DNA of 64,000 nt. Origin: an uncultured Bacteroidota bacterium (GTDB lineage: Bacteria; Bacteroidota; Bacteroidia; Chitinophagales; Chitinophagaceae). The notes beneath the pieces were generated by a model. That model was given only the letters and a program-made list of their open reading frames with translations, was not told where the DNA came from and did not search any database. Made by a program: the position numbers and the translations under genes. Below are positions 1-9,800 of the stretch, one piece after another. The stretch covers positions 1 to 64,000 of the forward strand of contig CAIJXT010000017.1 in NCBI GenBank assembly GCA_903824665.1. Reading direction: 5' to 3'. Numbering within the stretch: position 1 is the stretch's first letter; every line of letters starts with the position of its first letter.

Positions 1-45
1 AACTTCATCGTTACCTGCTGTTGCTATTTTATTTTTTCCAATCTT

Positions 46-369
46 TCAAAGAACTTATTGCGACCCGTTTACCTTTGTAAACATCCTCAATCTTTTTGTC
101 AGTACCATGGACTCGAACCACTCGTGCAGCCTCTAACTGCGTACCACTCAACTTTACTATTTTAAGAACTTTCTGTTACTTTTCCGTTACGCTCTTTCTG
201 TAAGGGAGTGCAAAGGTAGAGAGTTGATTTCAGACCACCAAATTTTGTTTCAAATTTATTTTTAAAACTACTCCCGGTTACTCCGCTTTTTCAACTCCTC
301 AAAGAACTTTTCCCATCACCGTTTCCGCTAAGGGAGTGCGAAGATAGAACGCTTTTCTCATCCTGCAAA
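46..369 (-). promoter_or_regulatory. Tandem leftward promoters and leader, probably of an rRNA operon
   Basis: Read on the minus strand, this gene-free stretch holds two Bacteroidota-type promoters. The distal one has -33 TTTG (366-369) and -7 TATCTTCG (339-346) with a 19-bp spacer. The proximal one has TTTG (239-242) and TACCTTTG (211-218) with a 20-bp spacer. Both are followed by the same start-site sequence (GCACTCCCTTA). Two perfect GTTCTTTGA motifs (46-54, 299-307) and one degenerate copy (162-169) follow; they resemble the boxA-like motif of Bacteroidota 16S leaders. I infer that the transcript runs left out of the window, probably into a 16S rRNA gene. Direct observation: the repeats and promoter elements. 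Inference: the rRNA identity, since no rRNA sequence is inside the window. Confidence 0.55.
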
Positions 370-428
370 ATCTATTTCAAGTTATTTTGAAAATTCTTTT
401 GAAAAGCGCTGTTGTAGCGGGTATCGTG

Positions 429-1232
429 CTATAGTCTTTGTGCCAACAGCGTATATACCATTGGTATCTTGTGCTGCAGACCGGAGATCTGAAATCGGCC
501 AGGCGAAACCTCTACCATATTACTAAAGCAATTGTAAGGAGAATAGTCGAACTCGGCGAACGCTTCTATCTGCAAACCTGCATCGATGATGCTCTGAAAC
601 ACCTCTGCCAGATTGTGATTCCAGCCTACCTCTTTTGCCGAAATAGGTGCCGACCGATCGGCATAAGTACCTACGGAAGCCTCTATGATAGGTTCTATAT
701 TGAAATAGGGGAACTGAATATGACTGAAGTCATTGCTAAACATCCAAACAACAGGATGAAATTCGGCGAAGACAAACCTGCCCCCTGGTTTTGTATAACG
801 AGCCACAATATTCGCCCACCGCTTCATGTCGGGTAGCCACCCAATAGTACCGTAGGATGTAAAGACGATATCAAACTGTTGGTCAAGATGTGCCGGGAGG
901 TCATAAACGTCAGAGCAGATAAAGACAGCGTTGAGCCCCAGTTGATCGTTCAATGCCCTGGCTTTATCGATCGCTACACCTGAAAAATCGACTCCGGTAA
1001 CATTGGCGCCCATGCGTGTCAGCGATAAGCTATCCTGCCCGAAATGGCATTGCAAATGCAATATGCTTTTGCCCTTTACATCGCCGAGCAACTGTAGTTC
1101 TATATCATTGAGAGATGATTTGCCTTGAATGAATTGCTCTGTACCGTAAAACCCTGAAGCAACATGAAAAGCTGTTTTCGTATCCCAAAGTGCTCTGTTG
1201 ATTTCAATATAGTTGTCTTGCATCATTGACAT
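429..1232 (-). CDS. Class I SAM-dependent methyltransferase
   Basis: A 267-residue cytosolic Rossmann-fold methyltransferase. Motif I is the segment HLQCHFGQDSLSL, where the Gly-rich SAM loop is replaced by CHFGQ, as in this small subfamily. It is followed by the acidic VTGVDFSG motif and the post-I segment DIVFTSYGTIGWLPD. The substrate cannot be inferred. The protein is a clear paralogue of the one at 19887-20693; both share the NRxLWDxKTxFH N-terminus and the VEVSPGRFQI-type C-terminus. Three near-adjacent Met codons make the exact start uncertain by a few residues. It stands alone, downstream of a 59-bp gap after the DinB-like gene and transcribed the same way. Confidence 0.85.
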   Translation of the reverse strand: MSMMQDNYIEINRALWDTKTAFHVASGFYGTEQFIQGKSSLNDIELQLLGDVKGKSILHLQCHFGQDSLSLTRMGANVTGVDFSGVAIDKARALNDQLGLNAVFICSDVYDLPAHLDQQFDIVFTSYGTIGWLPDMKRWANIVARYTKPGGRFVFAEFHPVVWMFSNDFSHIQFPYFNIEPIIEASVGTYADRSAPISAKEVGWNHNLAEVFQSIIDAGLQIEAFAEFDYSPYNCFSNMVEVSPGRFQISGLQHKIPMVYTLLAQRL

Positions 1233-1291
1233 GCTTGCTTTTGTAGCCTAACCTTTCAAAGTTATGACAACAAACACAAAATGCAAGATGA

Positions 1292-1801
1292 CTACCAATT
1301 GCCTGCATAAGTGAGCGGCTCATCTGTTCTGGAACAAAAATAGAGGTACTTCAGTTCGTTGATCTGGCGAATATGGAGGTAATCGTGTGCCAGCCAATTG
1401 CTGAGCAGCAAAGAGGCATTAACGGGGCCTAAAACGGGGTGCATATTTGTATTACCCCACATGGGGGTAACAAGTGCATTGAGGTAGTTGACTGACCGAC
1501 CTCTTTCAACGAGGAAGGCATGTAAGACATGATCGTAGTCTTTGGACAGGTATTTACGGTCTATAACCCACCCTTCCGGATCGATAGGCGCAAGTGCATG
1601 ATCGGGATTGTGGAGTATCTGTTGCACGCGTGCTCTGAAGTCTTCGCATTCCTCATCATACAAATGACAAACCACCTCGAGCAGGCACCATTTATCTGCA
1701 GCCGGTTTCCACAGGTATTGTTCCTTCTCTACTCCGTGAAGCAAACTTCTGAAAACCTCTTTATTGTGAGCAAGCTCGATAGCGATCTTCAGATAATTCA
1801 T
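1292..1801 (-). CDS. DinB-family protein
   Basis: A 169-residue helical-bundle protein of the DinB/YfiT superfamily. The three metal-ligand histidines of the fold can be picked out: one in EVVCHLYDEE and two in WLAHDYLHIRQ. Such proteins are usually metal-dependent thiol transferases (bacillithiol, mycothiol) or stress-induced proteins of unknown activity. The ytxJ gene at 24925 suggests this organism uses bacillithiol, so a thiol-transferase role is possible but not shown. The start codon overlaps the stop of the upstream acidic-protein gene (ATGA), so the two are translationally coupled. Confidence 0.75.
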   Translation of the reverse strand: MNYLKIAIELAHNKEVFRSLLHGVEKEQYLWKPAADKWCLLEVVCHLYDEECEDFRARVQQILHNPDHALAPIDPEGWVIDRKYLSKDYDHVLHAFLVERGRSVNYLNALVTPMWGNTNMHPVLGPVNASLLLSNWLAHDYLHIRQINELKYLYFCSRTDEPLTYAGNW

Positions 1802-2127
1802 AGACCCGGGAAATTGTAGGTAATTCCTTTTTCTGCAACGTACTCAGCAATGCTGATGAACGAAACTTTACTTTCATCGGCAACATCGCAAACAGCAATT
1901 ATGACATCGAATTCTGTGCCGGAATATTCATCGAGTACATCGTCGAGGTCATTGCCTAATGCATATTCTTCGAAAAAAGCCTCTTTTTCTTCGGCAGGGT
2001 GTGGGCATACCAAAAGTCCGTCGACAATGACCGTTTTATCTCCCCAGGCAAATTCTGTGTCTATTAAGTCTTCGAAGTCTTCCTGAATTTCTTCTGCTTC
2101 GGTAAGTGAGAACGGCTTGCTGCCCAT
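1798..2127 (-). CDS. Small acidic protein of unknown function
   Basis: A 109-residue, strongly acidic soluble protein with no signal peptide or membrane segment. I do not recognise a family with confidence. It lies 34 bp downstream of the IscA/ErpA-type gene and overlaps the DinB-like gene by four bases, so the three probably form one transcript. An Asp/Glu-rich middle (DLDDVLDEYSGTEFD) is followed by a beta-strand-like hydrophobic stretch (VIIAVCDVAD). Two Cys residues are present but not in a recognisable metal motif. The reading frame is supported by its operon position and by ordinary-looking amino-acid composition. Confidence 0.7.
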   Translation of the reverse strand: MGSKPFSLTEAEEIQEDFEDLIDTEFAWGDKTVIVDGLLVCPHPAEEKEAFFEEYALGNDLDDVLDEYSGTEFDVIIAVCDVADESKVSFISIAEYVAEKGITYNFPGL

Positions 2128-2161
2128 CTTGTCTTCTTTTTAATAGGTATCGAAACAATAA

Positions 2162-2506
2162 CTAAACGGCAAACGAACTACCACAACCGCATGAACTGCT
2201 GGCATTGGGGTTTTTGAACACAAAACCACGTGCATTGAGTCCGTCGGAATAGTCGACCTCCATTCCAAACAAGTAAATGCCATGGGCGTCTTTCATCACC
2301 ACAGGAATACCTTCTATATCGTAGGTCTGATCATCAGCTTCCATTTTATCGAAGCCAAGAACGTAGCTCAGCCCGGAACACCCGCCGCCTTTTACACCAA
2401 TCCGCAAATATTGTGCCGCATCGAAACCCGGCTCATCCATGAGGCGTTTGACCTCAGCTATTGCGCTATTGCTCAATTTAATAGGGGAACTAATTGCTGT
2501 TTCCAT
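2162..2506 (-). CDS. Iron-sulfur cluster assembly/insertion protein, HesB/IscA/ErpA family
   Basis: A 114-residue A-type carrier that receives Fe-S clusters and hands them to apoproteins in the cytosol. The three invariant cysteines are present: C43 in GGGCSGLSY, and C106 and C108 in the C-terminal CGCGSSF tail. The length is typical of the family. I leave the symbol empty because ErpA, IscA and SufA cannot be told apart without a tree. It appears to be the first gene of a three-gene leftward operon. No suf or isc genes are nearby. Confidence 0.92.
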   Translation of the reverse strand: METAISSPIKLSNSAIAEVKRLMDEPGFDAAQYLRIGVKGGGCSGLSYVLGFDKMEADDQTYDIEGIPVVMKDAHGIYLFGMEVDYSDGLNARGFVFKNPNASSSCGCGSSFAV

Positions 2507-2684
2507 AAGACTTGTATTTGTGCAAATTTACTAATACTGCTCAGCCTGACCAAATCGAACGGGAGAAGGTGTGTCCAACAAATCTGATGGGAGGGAAACA
2601 GGCTATGAAAGGAAACCAGGGTTGAACAAATATCTGTGCAGCACCTGATATTGGCCAGACGTGAACCGGCAGGGGCTCTACAGC

Positions 2685-2993
2685 CTACCTGAAACAAATA
2701 AGAATATAAATAATAAAAGCCGTTACAAGAATACCGTTGAAAAAATAGGTGATCCTGTTGGTTTGGATGTAAAACTTCTTTTCCTTCTTGGACGGCGAGT
2801 TGGAAATAAGACTTTGGCTATAGAGTCTAAACGATTTGTAGTGTACCGGTTTGGCGTTGTACTTACTGTTGTAGTTGCGCAAATGCAATTTTATTACAAT
2901 AGTATAAATAATGTAAAGTGCAACGAACGTTATGAGGCTTAATGATATGAAATCATGGCCCAATTGGGACAAGTAGGTTTTGAAATTACTCAT
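2685..2993 (-). CDS. Small two-helix membrane protein, unknown function
   Basis: A 102-residue ORF with two hydrophobic segments: about residues 15-35 (ISLSLITFVALYIIYTIV) and 80-101 (FFNGILVTAFIIYILICF). A basic loop (SKKEKKFY) lies between them. The composition is what a real small inner-membrane protein would show, and the opposite-strand reading is not convincing. No family is recognised. It stands alone between the Fe-S carrier gene and the response regulator. It could be a chance ORF in AT-rich DNA. Confidence 0.5.
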   Translation of the reverse strand: MSNFKTYLSQLGHDFISLSLITFVALYIIYTIVIKLHLRNYNSKYNAKPVHYKSFRLYSQSLISNSPSKKEKKFYIQTNRITYFFNGILVTAFIIYILICFR

Positions 2994-3263
2994 TTTCAGG
3001 TCTTGGGTAAAAGATGTGTTGTTTTCCGATTGGTATACTGTTACAATAGTATAATTAATCTATCAAAAATCATTCCTCATTAACATCGCTTAAGAAATAA
3101 TAATAACAATAATAAGACAATATTCAGTTAACACAACTTACCCTGCATCACAATACATACTGTGTAATATCTATCCTGTAGGACGCGTGGACATAAAAAC
3201 AAGCCGGGAGCCATAGAAACCATAAGGATCAAAAAAAATAGAAACAAAGGAATTTGCAAAAAA
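2994..3263. other. Intergenic AT-rich stretch
   Basis: About 270 bases without a supportable gene. A 67-codon reverse ORF entering from the response regulator gene is out of frame with it and looks like a shadow. No clear hairpin or promoter was found. Confidence 0.5.
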
Positions 3264-3686
3264 TCAGGGGTAATTGTTGATCTCTGTCCAATATTGCCGC
3301 AAAGCTGCGATAGTATGTATGAGTTGCTCATAACTGTTGGGCTTGGTGATGTAGGAATTGGCTCCCAATTCGAAACAGCGCGACATTTCCTGCTTACTGT
3401 TGGTGGTGCTGAAAATGATAACAGGTATCTTCCGAAAATCGGGATTTGTCTTAATCTCCTTCAGTACTTCCCTGCCGTCTTTTTTGGGCATATTGAGGTC
3501 GAGCATGATAAAATGGGGAAGCCGGACAGATCGTGCAGCTAAACTTTCATTCAAAAAATCGAGTAGCTCTACCCCATTTTCTACGAAATGCAAAGTATCC
3601 TTAAAGCCATTTTCCTCAAAAGCCGACTTCAGCAGGAACCTGTCGTCTGCATCGTCTTCGGCAATAAGAATGAGAAAGCTGCCCAT
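3264..3686 (-). CDS. Single-domain response regulator (CheY/Rcp1-like)
   Basis: A 140-residue receiver domain with no output domain. It has the acidic pocket EDDADD (residues 10-15), phosphoacceptor D63 in MLDLNMPKKDG, T/S at STTNS and conserved K115 in YITKPN. The open frame extends 43 codons upstream, but that extension is low-complexity and crosses the terminator hairpin of the neighbouring adhesin, so I start at the internal Met (position 3686). No kinase gene is adjacent. Stand-alone receivers of this Rcp1 type are often partners of phytochrome-like PAS kinases, such as the one at 35260-37995; that pairing is a guess. Confidence 0.88.
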   Translation of the reverse strand: MGSFLILIAEDDADDRFLLKSAFEENGFKDTLHFVENGVELLDFLNESLAARSVRLPHFIMLDLNMPKKDGREVLKEIKTNPDFRKIPVIIFSTTNSKQEMSRCFELGANSYITKPNSYEQLIHTIAALRQYWTEINNYP

Positions 3687-3774
3687 ATCATGATCAATGG
3701 TTAAAGATAGGAAAGTACTGCAAAAAAATGGCACTTTGCGTGGCGGGTATGCACGGATTAGGATACTACGCGAT

Positions 3775-3817
3775 GCACAAAAAAAATGGGTTGTCCCGAA
3801 AAGGAGACAACCCATTT
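3775..3817 (-). terminator. Intrinsic terminator of the giant adhesin gene
   Basis: A perfect 12-bp inverted repeat (AAATGGGTTGTC, arms 3784-3795 and 3806-3817) with a 10-base loop. On the minus strand it is followed by a run of about eight T. It sits 20 bp past the adhesin stop codon. Confidence 0.9.
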
Positions 3818-3836
3818 GATATTCTAACTGAACTAA

Positions 3837-6800
3837 TTATTGTTTCACCACGAAGTGGAACGACTTGCGGTCGGTACCAGTGGTCACATTGAGTATGTAC
3901 ATACCGTTTGCGAGTGTGTTTACAATCTGTATGCGCTCATTGATCTGACCATTAGACACATTTGCAGCAGACGTATACACAACCTGACCAAGCATGTCTG
4001 TAATTTCGAGCGCAACAATCTGATTACTTGAGTTGGCTACTGAACCAGTGATCACGAAAGAACCGTTATTTGGGTTTGGCGTGAGTCTGATGTCGCTAAC
4101 AGCAACAGTACTGATACCAGTTGAAGGTAATACAGACATCACGACAGCGTTATCGGAAGTCTGTCCGCAAAGGCCAGAACCCTTAACGACGCAAGATATT
4201 TCATCACCATCTGCGATGTTGGCAGTTACGTAAGTTGCAGCGTTAGCACCACTGATAAGCACGCCGTTCTTCAACCATGCGTAAGCTGGTGTAGGACCGC
4301 CATTTGTTACCATTGCAGTGAAGGTAGCCTGCTCACCGTCGCTGATAGTTGTACCAGGTGTAACTACTACCTGTACCACAGGCACGAATATTTCGTCAAC
4401 ATTCATTGCAATCTCATTGCTTGTCACGTTATCAACCAACAAACATTCGTAGTTGCTATTGAGCCAGCAGGTGATCACATCGTTATCAGCTGGAACATAC
4501 GACAACACAGAACCACCGCCCATAGGGGTAGAGCCGTTTTTGAGCCATGTATATACCGGAGCATCACCACCGTGCATTGGTACAGCAGTAAACGTAGCTG
4601 TAGTTCCCTTACAGATGCTTTCTGAAGGACCTACGGTGATGGTAACTGCTGGTGTTTCGTTGGAAAGAACAGTCATTACTGTAGCATCGCTGACAGTAGC
4701 GGGTATCGCACAAGCTGCATTGCTAGTGAGTTCAACAGATATCACATCGCCGGTGTTTGGAGTGTACGTATAAGTACTGCCAGAACCAGACATTGTGGTG
4801 CCATTTACTTTCCAAACATAAGAAGGAGTAGTACCACCGTTGACAGCAGTAGCAGAGTAGTTGACTGCTGAACCTGAACAAACAGTAGCTCCTGACGCGG
4901 AAGAAATGGCAACTGAAGGAGCAACAACCGGGATGATGTTAATTGTTGCAGCACCACTCATATCGCGTGAACAACCTGATGCAGTAGTAGCAGAAACCAT
5001 ATAAGAGCCGGCTGCTGTGAATGCACCGAAGTATACAGGAGCACCGGTACCGGAATACGTGCCGGCAAGTGTAGTACCGTTATACAGATTGTAAGTAGTA
5101 GACAACGCAGAACCATCGAGATGCAAATCTAAACCTGCTGCTCCTGCACATGCACTGCCACCACCTGTAACATTAAACACAGCAGGCAGCGGATTGATTG
5201 CTGCAGCAGCAGTGTTGTAACAACCTGTAGGCAAAGTATAAGTAACCGTTGCACTACCTGCAGCCAAACCGCTCAATACACCGGCACCGCTTACAGATGC
5301 TGTAGCCGGGTCGCTTACAGACCATGAACCGCCAAGTGTAGCATTGCTCAACACTGTAGCGTTGCCCTGGCAGATACTGAGTATACCTGTAACAGACGCA
5401 GGGTTAGGATTAACTGTAACAGTTGTTTTTGTAAGGCAACCTGAAGGCATTACATAGCTAATAGTTGCAGTACCTGCCGCTACACCAGTAACATCTCCTG
5501 TAGAAAGGCTAGCAAGTGCCACAGGTGTATTAGAACTCACCCAGATGCCGCCAGTAGAAGTATTGCTCAATGTCGTAGCACCGCCATTACAAATCTGGGC
5601 TATTCCGGAAATTGCAGCAGGTGTTTCATTAACATCCACTGATTTAGTACGAACACAACCTGTAGGTAGTGTATAGCTAACAAGCACGTTGCCATTAGCA
5701 ACACCTGTAACAACTCCTGTCGAAGCATTTACAGTTGCCAATGCAGCACTGTTAGTGCTCCATGTACCACCTGTCATCGAATTGCCGAGTGTGAGCTGAG
5801 CACCAGTACAAACATTATTGCTGCCAGAAATCACGGCAGGAAGCGGATTAACTAGGATAGAACGTGTACGGATACAACCTGAAGGCAACATGTAGGTGAC
5901 TGTAGCAGTACCTGCGCTAACACCGGTTACCTGACCGAGATAGCTAACAGTGATCTCTGGAGAAGCACTGCCCCAGAAGCCACCTGTTGTTGTTGTATTC
6001 ACCATCACACTACCGGCAACACATACCACGTCAGGACCAGTAATTGGATCCGGAATAGGGTCGATTGCGATGTTTTTTGTAGTGTAACAACCAGTAGGTA
6101 ATGTGTACGTGATTGCAGCGCCGCCGGCGGCCAAACCTGTAACCATACCGCCAACGCTTACCGGAGCAATAGCAGTATTGCTGCTGGTCCAGCTACCACC
6201 ACCGGTGATATTAGTGAGTGTAGTAGCCAATCCTTCACAGATACTTGTTGCACCTGCGATATTTACAGGAAGCATATTCACTACAAAACCTGCAACACGA
6301 CTACAACCTGTAGGCAATTGATATGTAATTGATGCCGAACCGGCAATGTTTCCGGTAACTGTGCCGGAGGCGTCGATCGAAGCGATGAACGAAGGATTGC
6401 TGGTCCAGGATCCGTTGATAGTAGCATTTGACAATGAAACTGTACTACCTGCACAAACCTGCATTGTACCTGTTATTGCACCAGGAAGTGTATTTACAAC
6501 TACCGAAGCTACAGCGCGACAGTTAGTAGGCAATGTGTAGGTAATCACTGCGCTACCCACTGAGGAACCGCTGACAACACCCGAAGCACTAACGCCAGCT
6601 ATACTTGAGTTGCTGCTTGTCCAGGCACCGCCTGTACTTGCATTGGTGAGTGCTGTAGTAGCACCCTGACAAACATTGAGTGCACCGGAGATAGGCAATG
6701 GAAGTGGATTAACAGCAACGTTTGTTGTCTTTCTGCAACCCGTAGGTAATGTATAAGTAATGGATGATGTACCGGCAGCAATACCGGTAACCACTCCTGA

Positions 6801-9800
6801 AGGATCTATTGATACAACACCAGTGTTACCAGCAGCCCATGTACCACCACCCGGTACACTGCTAAGAGTGATTGTGCTGTTGACACACACACTGGTTGCA
6901 CCAGTTATATTACCTGGTAATGGATTGATAACAACATTTGTGCTGATACGACAACCGGTAGGTGCGGTATAAGTAATCTGTGATGAACCTGACGACAAAC
7001 CAGTAACAAGACCAGCGGCAGAAACCGAAGCATTGCCCGGAGTACCTGACAACCATGTACCGCCTGTAGTAGTGCTGCTGAGCGTTGTAGATGATGCAAC
7101 ACAAACCTGTGTGGCACCAGTGATCGCATCAGGCAATGGATTTACTGTAACCAGACGGGTACGGTAACAACCAGTGGGCAGCGTGTACGTGATGAAAGTG
7201 TTACCATCACCAGCACCGGTTACAACACCAGTACCAGAAACAGTAGCAATAACATCAAACTCTGAAGCCCATGTACCACCTGCTGAAGCACTTGAAAGTG
7301 TTGTTGTTGCGCCAAAACATACAACAGCATTTCCTGTGATGTTTGCGGGTAGCGCATTAACAGTAAGTGTAGTAGTACCGAGGCAACCTGTAGGCAGTGT
7401 GTACGTGATTGTAGTGGTGCCGGCAGTAACACCAGCAACTGTTCCAGACGCGTTAACCGTTGCAACAGCTGGGGTGCTGCTACTCCATGAACCACCCGCT
7501 GAAAGATTGGAAAGCGTTGTAACCTGACCAATACAAACCGCAAGGTTACCTGTGATAGTACCTGGCAGTGCATTAACAGTTACGACTGCAGACCGAGCAC
7601 AACCTGTGCTGAGCGAATAAGTGATATTAGCCTGACCAGCTATACCGGCAGTTACGGCACCTGACGCATCAATTGCAGCAACTAATGTCGCATCTGATGT
7701 CCAGGTACCACCTGAAGGCGTACTGGATAATGTAGTTGCGGCAGCCTGACAGATAGCTAATGTACCATTAATTGCACCTGGCAGTGCGTTTACAGTCACA
7801 ACTGTAGTTCTGCGGCAAGTGGTTGGCAATGTGTAAGTAATAACAGCCGTACCAGCATTACCACCTGTAACAATACCAGCAGCATCGATAGCTGCAATGC
7901 TACTGTTGCTTGATGTCCAGACACCACCACCATCGATGTTATCGAGTGTAGTAGTAGCTGCCTGACAAACCACCTTCGTACCACCTATTGTAGCAGGAAG
8001 TGGGTTTACAACAAAATTTGCTGTTGTACGACAACCTGTTGAAAGTGTATAAGATATTGTCGAAACACCCTGAGAGATGCCTATCACCATACCGGAAGCA
8101 TCAACATTGGCAACGCCGCCGTTGCTGCTGGTCCAAACACCACCGCTAGTGGCATTTGACAAAGTAGAGATTGCATTCTGACAAGCTGAAAGTGTACCGG
8201 AAATTGGAGCCGGAAGCGGATTAACTGTGATTGTTTTTGCACGGAAACATCCCGATGGCATCATGTAAGTTACAGATGCTGTACCAGCAGTAACACCGGT
8301 TACCTCTCCAGAGGTTGCATTAACAGAAACATTTCCGGAAGGACTGCTCCAGGTACCACCAGCTACTGTGTTAGAGAGTGTGATTGATTCGTTGATACAA
8401 ACAGAAGATGAACCACCAATAACCGTTGGCATGGCATTAACTGTTGCTGCGGACGTAGCTATGCAACCAGAAGGAATAGTGTAAGTGATCGTCGCGAGAC
8501 CCTGCGCGACACCTGTAACGACACCGGTAACACCAACATTGGCAACAGCGGCATCGCTTGATGCCCAGGTACCACCGCTGATAGAATGGCTAAGCGTCGC
8601 GGTAGATCCGGTACATACATTGACAGCGCCAATGATAGCCGGCGGCGCAGGTGTAACAACAAATATTGATGTTCTTACACAGCCCTGGAATGACGTATAA
8701 GAAATTGTAGCACCACCAACAGAAAGCGGAGACAATTCGCCCGTCGCTGAGTTGACAAATGCAACGGAAGGAGTACCACTTATCCAGGTACCACCGGGAG
8801 TTGCGTTTGTGAGCATCACGTTTGTGCCGATACATGTTGTAGCCGGGCCGCCATTTACAGCCGGCAACGGATTGACATTTATCAATGCACCACCAGTAGT
8901 TGCACAACCGAAAGCGTTAGTAGCTGTTACGCTATATATGTTTGCGCCATCGGTTGTAGGAGTAATTGTTGTAGTAGCACAAGCAGAGCATGACAAGCCA
9001 CCAGCACCAGAAATACCAGACCAACTAAATGTAGAGCCGGGAGCAAATGCAGTGTATGTAGCTGATTGGTTGATACATATTGTAGATGAACCAGAAGGAC
9101 TGAGCGCCAGTGCCGGACTAGGATTAACTGTGATATTCCTTACTGCGGAACAACCACTTGAAATAGTATAGGAGATCGCTCCCGTACCCAGGGTAATTCC
9201 AGTTACGTCACCAGTAGGCGATACTGTCGCATTACTGTTGCTGCTGGACCAAGTACCGCCAGCCACTGAATTGGTAAAAGTTACTGTTGCTCCCTGGCAA
9301 ACGGGTGAAGATGCACCGATAGTGCCTGGTGAGGCAATGAACGAAACGGATGTAGTATAAGTAACGGCACAACCGACTCCTGTACCGTTATTAACGGTCA
9401 CTGAATAAACACCATCACCAGTAGCAGGAACAGCTGCTGCGACAGCAGATGCTGTAGTAGCACCGCTGGTTATAGTAGCAGGTCCTGACCATGAATATCC
9501 TGTAACATTTGCAGGTGCATTGGCCGTAAGTGTAAGGTTGCTTGCCACACAAAGTGGAGAGTTGGTAGAAATGCTACCAATTGAAGGCAATGAATTTACT
9601 GTAACCACAGTATTTGCAAAGCAACCACCACTTACGACATAGGATATCGTAGCTGTGCCGGTAGTAGTGCCTGCGGTTGCGACTCCGGTGCCGCTGTTTA
9701 CAGAAATTATTGACGGGTTGCTGCTAGACCAAGTGCCTGAACCCGTTGAATTGGAGAAAGTAGCTGTGCCACCAGGACACAAAACAGTTGCAGTTGCAGT

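Noticed and set aside
100-150. tRNA T-arm-like sequence (GGTTCGAGTCC on the minus strand) and a 48-codon minus-strand frame from about 175 to 58
   Set aside because: No acceptor, D or anticodon stems can be built around the T-arm-like motif, and the small frame has no start codon and begins right after a stop. Both lie inside what looks like an rRNA leader.
2473-2697. 74-codon reverse ORF upstream of and overlapping the Fe-S carrier gene
   Set aside because: Out of frame with the carrier, composition unlike a protein, and it overlaps both neighbours.
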